From DASZHJ01 sp035517495 (GTDB taxonomy: Bacteria > Pseudomonadota > Alphaproteobacteria > ATCC43930 > CGMCC-115725), in assembly GCA_035517495.1 (NCBI GenBank), contig DATIYT010000134.1, positions 1 through 64,000 on the forward strand: DNA of 64,000 nt, written 5' to 3'. The notes beneath the pieces are model-generated. The model was not told the origin of the DNA. It saw only the letters and a program-made list of their open reading frames with translations, and did not search any database. Each line of letters starts with the position of its first letter. The stretch's first letter is position 1. The position numbers and the translations under genes were made by a program. Shown one piece after another: positions 55,532-62,740 of this stretch.

Positions 55532-55555
55532 CGTTATGATCGAATGGCTATAACG
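55532..55555. promoter_or_regulatory. Mo-box (ModE-type operator) upstream of modA
   Basis: CGTTAT (55532-55537), 12 bp, then ATAACG (55550-55555) form a perfect inverted repeat. This agrees in half-site and spacing with the Mo-boxes described in Rhodobacter. It lies between the modE stop (55589) and the modA start (55458), in the right place to repress modA, with a modE gene next door. Confidence 0.75.
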
Positions 55556-55588
55556 ATCCGCGGCGCAAGTCCAGCTTTGCCGCAAAGC

Positions 55589-55951
55589 CTATGAAGCCCG
55601 GCTTGATCGCGTCAGTCTCGCAAGCGTTCTGAGATCGCGCTCGGCGGATTTTCGGGCTTCTGCTTCCAGTCGCTCAAGGCACGCAAGCACTTCGAGCCCG
55701 AAGGGAGTGAGGCTTGCTCCCCCGCCTTTCCGGCCACCGGTCGCCGCGGACACCACGGGCTTTCGGAACAGCGAGTTCATGCTCTCGATCAGGAGCCACG
55801 CCCGCTTGTAAGACATCTTCATGGCCCTCGCCGCGGCGGAGATCGAGCCCGTATCCTGAACTCGCCGCAGCAGTTCTATTTTGCCGGGTCCGATCCGAAC
55901 GCCCGAATTGAAGATGACGCTTAGCTTGAGCCTAGTCATGCGGGTATTCAT
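55589..55951 (-). CDS. modE: ModE-type winged-helix regulator, N-terminal domain only
   Basis: This 120-residue DNA-binding protein matches the N-terminal half of ModE. GPGKIELLRRVQDTGSISAAARAMKMSYKRAWLLIESMN is the helix-turn-helix, and ATGGRKGGGASLTPFGLEVL is the wing. The C-terminal TOBE domains that bind molybdate in E. coli ModE are absent. Molybdate sensing would then need another protein, perhaps the nearby Mop, or be lost. It lies upstream of modA on the same strand and is 61 bp from the divergent CoxL-like gene. ATG 55951 or 55939 may be the start. Confidence 0.88.
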   Translation of the reverse strand: MNTRMTRLKLSVIFNSGVRIGPGKIELLRRVQDTGSISAAARAMKMSYKRAWLLIESMNSLFRKPVVSAATGGRKGGGASLTPFGLEVLACLERLEAEARKSAERDLRTLARLTRSSRAS

Positions 55952-56012
55952 TCCCTCATGAAATGCTCTATCCTACTCTCCTCACGTCAATCCAATCGAG
56001 AGAGCCGCGCCA

Positions 56013-58355
56013 ATGCCGAAGTTTGGAATGGGACAGCCCGCGCGCCGCACCGAAGATCAGCGCTTTATCACCGGGCACGGCCGCTATACCGACGACATCG
56101 CGCTGCCGCGCCAGACGCACGCCTATATCCTGCGCTCGCCGCATGCACATGCGAAGATCCGCAAGATCGATATCGGCGCGGCCATGAAGGCCCCGGGCGT
56201 CGTCGGCGTCGTCACCGGCGCCGACCTCGACCGCGACGGCATCGGCCCGATCCCCTGCCTCACGCCGATCAACAACGTCGACGGCAGCGAGGCGAAATTG
56301 CCGCCGCGCAAAGCCCTCACGACGGACAAGGTGCGCCACGTCGGCGATTCCGTGGCAATGGTTGTGGCCGAGAGCGTGGCGCAGGCCAAGGATGCGGTGG
56401 AGTTGATCGAGGTCGACTACGAGGTATTGCCGTCGGTGGTCGACGCCGAAGCGGCGCTCGCCGGCGGCAATGGGCTCGTCTGGGACGACGCGCCCGGCAA
56501 TCTCTGCTTCGACTGGGCGGTGGGCCGGCGCGCCGCCGTCGAGCAAGGCTTTGCCAAGGCAAAGCATGTGGTCTCGCTCAAGGTGGTGAACAACCGTCTG
56601 ATCGTGAATTCCATGGAGACGCGCGCGGCGCTCGGGCACTACGACACCGCCGAGGATCGCTATCATCTCTACACTTCGAGCCAGGGCTCCCACGCGCTGC
56701 GCGGCGTGCTGGCCGCGGCCGTGCTCAAGGTGCCGGAGCAGCGCATCCGCGTGGTGACGCCGGACGTGGGCGGCGGTTTCGGCATGAAGTTGTTCCTTTA
56801 TCCCGAGCACGTGCTGGTGCTGTACGCCGCGAAGAAATTCGGCCGTCCCGTGCGTTGGATCGGCGAGCGCGCGGACGCGTTTATCACCGACACTCACGGC
56901 CGCGACAACGTCACGTCCGCGGAACTGGCGCTCGACGACGCCGGCAAGTTCCTGGCGCTCCGCGTCAAGATCGTGGCCAACATGGGCGCCTACCTCTCGC
57001 TCTACAGCACCTTCATCCCCACGGGTGCCGGCAGCGCCATGCACGCGGGCGTCTACCAGACCCCTGCCGTTCTTGTCGAAGTAAAGGGCATGTACACCCA
57101 CACGACGCCGATCGACGCCTATCGCGGAGCCGGGCGACCCGAGGCCGCCTATATCCTCGAACGTGTGGTGGATCTGGCGGCCAAGCGCCTCGGCCTCGAC
57201 CGCGCGGAGATTCGCCGCCGCAATTTCATCAAGCCGGAGCAAATGCCGTTCGCGACACCGCTCGATCGCACCTACGACAGCGGCCATTTCCAGCGCAACA
57301 TGGAAGACGCGCTCAAAGCGGCGGACCGCGCGGGATTTGCGGCACGGAAGGCGGAATCCGCGCGGCGCGGCAAGCTGCGAGGCCTCGGCTTCGCTACCTA
57401 TATCGAGGAATGCGGCGGTGGCGACGACGAGATGGCGGAGATCCGTTTCGATGCGAGCGGCACCGCCACGCTCCTGATCGGAACGCAATCTTCCGGCCAG
57501 GGGCATCAGACCGCCTATGCGCAGGTGGTCTCGGAAAAGCTCGGCATTCCCTTCGAGGACGTGCGGGTGAGCCAAGGCGACAGCGACGTCGTGGGCTTCG
57601 GCCGCGGCACCGGCGGTTCGCGCTCGATCCCGATCGGCGGTGCCGCGATCGATCTCGCCGCGCGCAGGATCATCGAGAAGGGCCGCAAGATCGCGGCGCA
57701 TCGGCTGGAAGCCGCGGAATCCGATCTCGAATTCTCGGACGGGCAGTTCCGCATCGCCGGCACCGACCGAGCGGTCAGCATGACCGAGGTCGCAAAGACA
57801 GCGTTCAATTCAATGGAGCTGCCCAAGGGCGTCGAGGCCGGCCTTGACGAGAAGGCGCATTTCGCGCCCCCCGCGTCTACCTTCCCCAACGGTTGCCATG
57901 TCTGCGAGCTGGAGGTCGATCCCGAGACCGGCAACACAGCGATCCTGCGCTATCTCGTGGTGGACGATTTCGGCACGGTTGTGAATCCGCTGCTGCTTGC
58001 GGGCCAGGTACATGGTGGGATCGCCCAGGGCGTGGGACAGGCCCTGCTGGAGGGCTGCATCTACGATGCGAAATCCGGGCAGCTCGTTACGGGATCGTTC
58101 ATGGACTACTGCATGCCCCGCGCGCACGACCTGCCCGGTATCGAATTCAGCTTCAACGTCGTGCCGTGCGCGACCAATCCTTTGGGCGTCAAGGGAGCGG
58201 GTGAAGCCGGCGCGATCGGCGCCCCGCCGGCCGTCATCAACGCGCTCGTGGATGCGCTCGGCGATTTGGGCGTCGAGCACATCGACATGCCGGCAACGCC
58301 GCAGCGGGTGTGGGAGGCGATCGCTCGAGCGCGGCAGCGGCGTGGGGCCGCGTGA
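56013..58355 (+). CDS. Xanthine dehydrogenase-family molybdopterin-binding subunit (form II CoxL-like)
   Basis: This 780-residue protein is the large molybdenum subunit of the xanthine oxidase family. The N-terminal part is RTEDQRFITGHGRYTDDI, and the pterin-binding GVGGGFGMK-type region appears as VTPDVGGGFGMKLFLYPE. The active-site loop AYRGAGRPEAAYILER (about 368-385) is the form II signature, whereas true CO dehydrogenase (form I) has AYxCSFR. The catalytic Glu is in GVKGAGEAGAIGAPP. The [2Fe-2S] and FAD subunits (coxS, coxM) are not adjacent. The substrate is therefore unknown: CO, nicotine-like N-heterocycles and aldehydes are all possible. It is divergent from modE. Confidence 0.9.
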   Translation: MPKFGMGQPARRTEDQRFITGHGRYTDDIALPRQTHAYILRSPHAHAKIRKIDIGAAMKAPGVVGVVTGADLDRDGIGPIPCLTPINNVDGSEAKLPPRKALTTDKVRHVGDSVAMVVAESVAQAKDAVELIEVDYEVLPSVVDAEAALAGGNGLVWDDAPGNLCFDWAVGRRAAVEQGFAKAKHVVSLKVVNNRLIVNSMETRAALGHYDTAEDRYHLYTSSQGSHALRGVLAAAVLKVPEQRIRVVTPDVGGGFGMKLFLYPEHVLVLYAAKKFGRPVRWIGERADAFITDTHGRDNVTSAELALDDAGKFLALRVKIVANMGAYLSLYSTFIPTGAGSAMHAGVYQTPAVLVEVKGMYTHTTPIDAYRGAGRPEAAYILERVVDLAAKRLGLDRAEIRRRNFIKPEQMPFATPLDRTYDSGHFQRNMEDALKAADRAGFAARKAESARRGKLRGLGFATYIEECGGGDDEMAEIRFDASGTATLLIGTQSSGQGHQTAYAQVVSEKLGIPFEDVRVSQGDSDVVGFGRGTGGSRSIPIGGAAIDLAARRIIEKGRKIAAHRLEAAESDLEFSDGQFRIAGTDRAVSMTEVAKTAFNSMELPKGVEAGLDEKAHFAPPASTFPNGCHVCELEVDPETGNTAILRYLVVDDFGTVVNPLLLAGQVHGGIAQGVGQALLEGCIYDAKSGQLVTGSFMDYCMPRAHDLPGIEFSFNVVPCATNPLGVKGAGEAGAIGAPPAVINALVDALGDLGVEHIDMPATPQRVWEAIARARQRRGAA

Positions 58356-59134
58356 ATACGGGAGAACTGACAGCGCTTCTCGCCGCTGCACGGCACGCGG
58401 CGGAACGCGCGGGGATCGCAATCCTCGAAGTCTATAACGCGGCCGAAGCGCCCGGCGTTCGGCGCAAGGCCGATCACTCGCCGGTGACCGAGGCCGACGA
58501 GCGGGCGGAAGCGATCATCCTGGAAATTCTCGGTCGGGAAGCCCCAGGCATTCCCGCGATCGCCGAGGAGACGGCGGCGCGCTTGGGCCTCCCCGGCCAC
58601 ACACCGCCGTGCTTCTGGCTGGTTGATCCGCTTGACGGCACGAAGGAGTTCCTGAAGCGCAACGGCGAGTTCACCGTCAATGTAGCGCTGGTCGAGGATA
58701 AGTATTCGGTGCTGGGAGTGGTGCACGTGCCGGCGCTCGGTCTTACCTATGCCGCCGCCGGCCCGGGAACCGCGACGCGTCAGGAGGGCAGCTTGGCGCC
58801 GCAGTCGATCCAAGCCCGCCGCACGCCAAGCCGCAGCGCCGTGGTGGTGCACAGCCGATCGCACGAGAACAATGCGCTGTTCGCCAAATATCTCGGGACC
58901 CTGGACACACCGAAAACCCTTGCCTCCGGGAGCGCGGTCAAGTTTTGCCTGCTGGCTTCGGGCGAGGCCGATCTCTATCCGCGCTTCGGCGAGACCATGG
59001 AATGGGATACGGCGGCAGGCCAGGCCGTGCTGGAGGCGGCAGGTGGCGCCGTCACCACGCTCGAGGGCGCACCGTTCCTTTACGGCAAGCCTGGGTTCCT
59101 CAATCCCGGCTTCATGGCGCGCGGACGCACGTAG
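58352..59134 (+). CDS. cysQ: 3'(2'),5'-bisphosphate nucleotidase-like phosphatase (CysQ/inositol monophosphatase family)
   Basis: This 260-residue protein begins at a GTG overlapping the stop of the CoxL-like gene by 4 bp. The metal-binding motifs of the family are present: EE in IAEETAARLGL, DPLDGTKEFLKRNGEFTVN and WDTAAGQAVLEAAGG. CysQ-type enzymes remove the 3' phosphate from PAP, a by-product of sulfate activation; inositol phosphatases share the same motifs. The DPLDGTKEF wording favours CysQ. The reason for its coupling to a molybdenum enzyme subunit is not evident. Confidence 0.88.
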   Translation: MNTGELTALLAAARHAAERAGIAILEVYNAAEAPGVRRKADHSPVTEADERAEAIILEILGREAPGIPAIAEETAARLGLPGHTPPCFWLVDPLDGTKEFLKRNGEFTVNVALVEDKYSVLGVVHVPALGLTYAAAGPGTATRQEGSLAPQSIQARRTPSRSAVVVHSRSHENNALFAKYLGTLDTPKTLASGSAVKFCLLASGEADLYPRFGETMEWDTAAGQAVLEAAGGAVTTLEGAPFLYGKPGFLNPGFMARGRT

Positions 59135-59164
59135 TAGACCCGCGCAACCCCAGCGAGGGGCCCG

Positions 59165-59971
59165 CTACCCGGTTTGGCGCCTGAGGAAATTCAGCGTCCT
59201 GTCGTTGAACTCCTCGACGTTCTCGTAGATGGGCGCGTGGGAACAGCCCTCGAATACAATCATCTCGCTGCGGCTAATTCCGGCCTTCATCGCGTCTGCG
59301 AAGCGGGTGGAGGTCACGACGTCGTGGCGGCCGAACGTGATCTGCGTTGGAGCCTTGATATTGGCAAGCGCGGCACTCGCGTCGTGCGCGATCACCGCGT
59401 CCGACTGACGCAAGAACGCTTCGACGGGCTGTGGCGGACGTCCGCGCACAAATGCCGCGAGTGACTCGATATAGTCCGGCTTCGCCGCATAGAGCTCCGG
59501 CGTAAAGCACCACGGGAATATGCCCCGGATCACCATCTCGGTGACGCTGCCCAGGGACTTGGCCATGGTCTGCCAGCCCTGTAACACGACCTTCAGAAAC
59601 GGGTCCGACTTGGTCCAACCGCTGTGCAGCGACAACGATTTGACCCTTTGCGGGTGCCGGGCAGCGAGCCACATTCCGGTGGCGGCTCCCAAAGACAGGC
59701 CCGATACGTGCGCTCGATCGATGCCGATCGCCTGCATGAATGCGGCGACATCGTCGGCGAAGAGCTGCGTCCCGTAAGTGCCGGCGGGCTTGTCGGTCTC
59801 GCCCGCGCCTCGCGGATCGAGAGATATGCAGGTGAAGTGCTTGGCGTATTCCGCCACTTGAAAAGCATAACAGGCGTTGTCCGCCGCCAAATAGGGGATG
59901 AGGACAAGCGGCTCTCCCTTGCCCTGCTGCTCGTAGTTCATGGTGATGTCGTTGACCCTGATCTTGGGCAT
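59165..59971 (-). CDS. Alpha/beta hydrolase
   Basis: This 268-residue protein has the canonical fold. An oxyanion-hole strand (PLVLIPYLAADNACY), the nucleophile elbow GLSLGAATGMW (Ser about 94), the acid in GRHDVVTSTRFADAM and the His in FEGCSHAPIYENVEEFN complete the triad. It resembles lactonase/esterase-type enzymes of the 3-oxoadipate enol-lactonase group, but the substrate cannot be assigned. It stands alone, divergent from the Sua5 gene with a 71-bp gap, and converges on the CysQ-like gene. Confidence 0.88.
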   Translation of the reverse strand: MPKIRVNDITMNYEQQGKGEPLVLIPYLAADNACYAFQVAEYAKHFTCISLDPRGAGETDKPAGTYGTQLFADDVAAFMQAIGIDRAHVSGLSLGAATGMWLAARHPQRVKSLSLHSGWTKSDPFLKVVLQGWQTMAKSLGSVTEMVIRGIFPWCFTPELYAAKPDYIESLAAFVRGRPPQPVEAFLRQSDAVIAHDASAALANIKAPTQITFGRHDVVTSTRFADAMKAGISRSEMIVFEGCSHAPIYENVEEFNDRTLNFLRRQTG

Positions 59972-60042
59972 AGGCTTTGCCTCCCTTGCGGCTTACCTCG
60001 AAGAGCGTCTTTTGTTAGAAAAGAGTAAGCTCGCAGTGGCCC

Positions 60043-61020
60043 ATGACAAGGCCAATTCCCCAACCCGGTACCTCCGTGACCCGCGTATTTCCACCCGAAG
60101 CCATCGCTGAAGCCGCGGCGCTGCTGCGCGCGGGCGAGCTGGTGGCCTTCCCGACCGAGACTGTTTACGGGCTCGGCGGCGATGCCACCAACGATCATGC
60201 TGTCGCCGCGATCTTCGCGGCCAAGGATCGGCCGCGTTTCAATCCGCTGATCGTTCATGTTCCCGACCTGGAAACTGCCCGGTCGCTGGTGGCGCTGGAT
60301 GGACGCGCCGAGCGGATCGCGCGGCATTTTTGGCCGGGGCCGCTGAGCCTGGTGCTGCCGCGCCACAGGGGTTGCCGCGTCTCGCTCTTGGCGAGCGCCG
60401 GCCTCGCCACGCTGGCGCTGCGCGTTCCCGCGCATCCGCTCGCGCTTCAACTCCTGCGCGCGGCGGCGCGGCCGCTGGCGGCGCCCAGCGCCAACCGCTC
60501 GGGACGCGTCAGTCCAACTTGCGCCGAGCACGTGATGGCGGAACTCGACGGCCGGATCGCAGCGGTGCTGGATGGCGGGCCTTGCCGCGTCGGCATCGAG
60601 TCAACGGTGCTCGATCTCTCCGAGGAGCAACCGGTGCTGCTGCGCCCGGGCGGTGTCCCGCGCGAAAAGCTGCAAGCGCTCCTCGGATCGATCGCCGACC
60701 CTGAATCCGGCGGCGAGCGCCGCTCGCCAGGCATGCTGCAAAGCCACTACGCGCCGCAGCGGCCGCTGCGGCTCGACGCGCACGAGGCTCGGCCCGGCGA
60801 GGCGTTGCTCGCCTTCGGTCCCGATCCGCCCAAGGGCTTTGCGGAGGTGCGCTCGCTCTCCGAAACCGGCGATCTCGTGGAAGCGGCGGCCCGGCTTTTC
60901 GCATCGCTGCGCGCGCTCGACCGGCCGGAGATCACCGCCATCGCGGTGATGCCGATCCCCGAAAGCGGTCTCGGCGCCGCCATCAACGATCGGCTACGCC
61001 GAGCGGCAGCGCCGCGCTGA
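60043..61020 (+). CDS. tsaC: L-threonylcarbamoyladenylate synthase (Sua5 type)
   Basis: This 325-residue enzyme makes threonylcarbamoyl-AMP for the t6A modification of ANN-decoding tRNAs. The N-terminal YrdC domain (about 14-200) has the AFPTETVYGLGGDATND loop, KDRPRFNPLIVHV, RVPAHPLALQLL and PSANRSGRVSPT. The C-terminal Sua5 domain (about 225-325) distinguishes it from single-domain TsaC; the linker carries RSPGMLQSHYAPQ. The start is the ATG at 60043. Confidence 0.94.
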   Translation: MTRPIPQPGTSVTRVFPPEAIAEAAALLRAGELVAFPTETVYGLGGDATNDHAVAAIFAAKDRPRFNPLIVHVPDLETARSLVALDGRAERIARHFWPGPLSLVLPRHRGCRVSLLASAGLATLALRVPAHPLALQLLRAAARPLAAPSANRSGRVSPTCAEHVMAELDGRIAAVLDGGPCRVGIESTVLDLSEEQPVLLRPGGVPREKLQALLGSIADPESGGERRSPGMLQSHYAPQRPLRLDAHEARPGEALLAFGPDPPKGFAEVRSLSETGDLVEAAARLFASLRALDRPEITAIAVMPIPESGLGAAINDRLRRAAAPR

Positions 61021-61135
61021 TGATCTCTTGCCCGCGCGCCCTTAAGCCAAATTGTATCGGGACGATGTTCCGCTTTTCTTCCGCGCGCCAGATGCGCACG
61101 ATAGAGCAATCGCGTTTTCGAATGAGGAGACTAGC

Positions 61136-62608
61136 GTGACCGCCTCCGTTGCCGCCGCCCTCCAAAAGATCAAGGCGGCGGTCGGCCCCAGGGGGATCGT
61201 CGAAGATCCCGCGGCCATGGAGCCCTTCCTGATCGAACAGCGCGGCTACTTCCGCGGCGCCGCGCGCGTTGTCGTGCGGCCTGGTTCGACCGAGGAGGTG
61301 GCCCAGGTGGTGCGGCTTGCGTCGGAGGCTCGCCTGGCGATAGTCCCGCAGGGCGGCAATACCGGCCTCTGCGGCGGCTGCGTCTCCGAGGGCGATGCCA
61401 TCCTGCTCAATCTTGGCCGCCTGAACCGGGTCCGCGCGCTCGATCCCGTCGATTACACCATCACCGTCGAGGCCGGCTGTATTCTCGCCGACATCCAGAA
61501 GGCCGCCGAGGCGGCGGACCGGCTCTTTCCTCTGAGCCTCGGCGCCGAAGGTAGCTGCGAGATCGGCGGCAATCTCTCCACCAACGCCGGGGGCATCGCC
61601 GTGCTGCGCTACGGCAATACGCGCGACCTTTGCCTTGGGCTCGAAGTGGTGCTGCCGGATGGCCAGGTTTGGGATGGACTTCGAACGCTGCGCAAGGACA
61701 ACACGGGCTACGACCTGAAGCAGCTCTTCATCGGCGCCGAGGGCACGCTTGGCATCATCACCGCGGCGACGCTCAAGCTGTTCCCCCGGCCGCGCGAGGT
61801 GGAAACCGCGTTTCTCGGCCTCGCCCGCGCCAGCAACGCCATGGCGCTCTTCGCGCGTGCGCGCGCCGCGAGCGGCGATCAGCTCACGGCGTTCGAGCTC
61901 ATTCCGCGGATCGGGCTCGAATTCGCGCTCCGCCATGTCTCCGGCATCGTCGATCCCCTAACCGCGCCGCATGCGTGGTACGTGCTGCTCGAGATCTCGT
62001 CGAGCCGCTCGGAAAGTCGCCTTCGGCAGGGCCTTGAAACCCTGTTGGGCGATCTGGTCGAGGCCCGGCTGATCGCGGACGGCGCGATTGCACAAAGCGC
62101 ACAGCAGGCGCGCCAGCTCTGGAAAATCCGCGAAGGCATGGTCGAGGCGCAGAAGTTCGAGGGCGCCAGCATCAAGCACGATGTCTCCGTGGCGGTGAGC
62201 CGTGTCGCCGAATGCATCGAGCGCATGACAGCCGCGGTCGAGGTCCACAGTCCGGGGTGCCGCCCCGTCGCCTTCGGTCACGTCGGTGACGGGAACATCC
62301 ATTTCAACGTGAGCCAGCCCTTGGGCGGCGACGGCAGAGCTTTCCTCGCAGGGCGCGAGACCCTGAACGACATCGTGCACGGCGTCGTCTACGAAATGGG
62401 CGGCTCGATCAGCGCCGAGCACGGCATCGGCATCCTCAAGCGCGACGAGCTGCCACGCTACAAATCGGCGGTCGCGATCGATCTGATGCGCAATGTCAAA
62501 CGCGCCCTCGATCCCAACGGCATCATGAACCCCGGCAAGATTTTCGCGCTGGAGCAGCCGAGCGCGCCGGCAGTGCCGCTGCGACGGCCGCCCAAGCGCG
62601 CGGGGTAA
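61136..62608 (+). CDS. FAD-binding oxidoreductase of the GlcD/D-2-hydroxyacid dehydrogenase family
   Basis: This 490-residue flavoprotein has an N-terminal PCMH FAD-binding domain with the cofactor loops VPQGGNTGLCGGCVS and GGNLSTNAGGIAVLRYGNTRDL. The C-terminal domain contains the metal/substrate-site HVGDGNIHFNVSQP and SAEHGIGILKRDEL motifs. The family oxidises D-2-hydroxyglutarate, D-lactate or glycolate; the exact substrate cannot be told. I chose the GTG at 61136 because it follows a strong GAGGAG ribosome-binding sequence; the frame is open to 61052, but that part lacks conserved residues. Confidence 0.9.
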   Translation: MTASVAAALQKIKAAVGPRGIVEDPAAMEPFLIEQRGYFRGAARVVVRPGSTEEVAQVVRLASEARLAIVPQGGNTGLCGGCVSEGDAILLNLGRLNRVRALDPVDYTITVEAGCILADIQKAAEAADRLFPLSLGAEGSCEIGGNLSTNAGGIAVLRYGNTRDLCLGLEVVLPDGQVWDGLRTLRKDNTGYDLKQLFIGAEGTLGIITAATLKLFPRPREVETAFLGLARASNAMALFARARAASGDQLTAFELIPRIGLEFALRHVSGIVDPLTAPHAWYVLLEISSSRSESRLRQGLETLLGDLVEARLIADGAIAQSAQQARQLWKIREGMVEAQKFEGASIKHDVSVAVSRVAECIERMTAAVEVHSPGCRPVAFGHVGDGNIHFNVSQPLGGDGRAFLAGRETLNDIVHGVVYEMGGSISAEHGIGILKRDELPRYKSAVAIDLMRNVKRALDPNGIMNPGKIFALEQPSAPAVPLRRPPKRAG

Positions 62609-62681
62609 CCCGAGCATCACCTTTGATGTCCGCGCCCGACGCCGCGAGCCGCAAGGGGCGCGAAACTCAACCTACACGCAA

Positions 62682-62699
62682 CTGTCACGGAACTGCGAT
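62682..62699 (+). promoter_or_regulatory. Pho-box-like operator before the purple acid phosphatase gene
   Basis: CTGTCAC GGAA CTGCGAT matches the PhoB box layout of two 7-bp half-sites separated by 4 bp (consensus CTGTCAT-N4-CTGTCAT). A weaker third repeat (CCTACAC, 62671-62677) lies 11 bp upstream. It is about 40 bp before the likely start of a phosphatase gene. Confidence 0.5.
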
Positions 62700-62740
62700 A
62701 GGTATTTTGCCCCGCAATAACCGGGATGCGAGCGGGTGCC

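Noticed and set aside
56013..58355. Assignment as CO dehydrogenase large subunit
   Set aside because: The active-site loop is AYRGAGR (form II), not the AYxCSFR of true CO dehydrogenases, and the partner subunits are missing.
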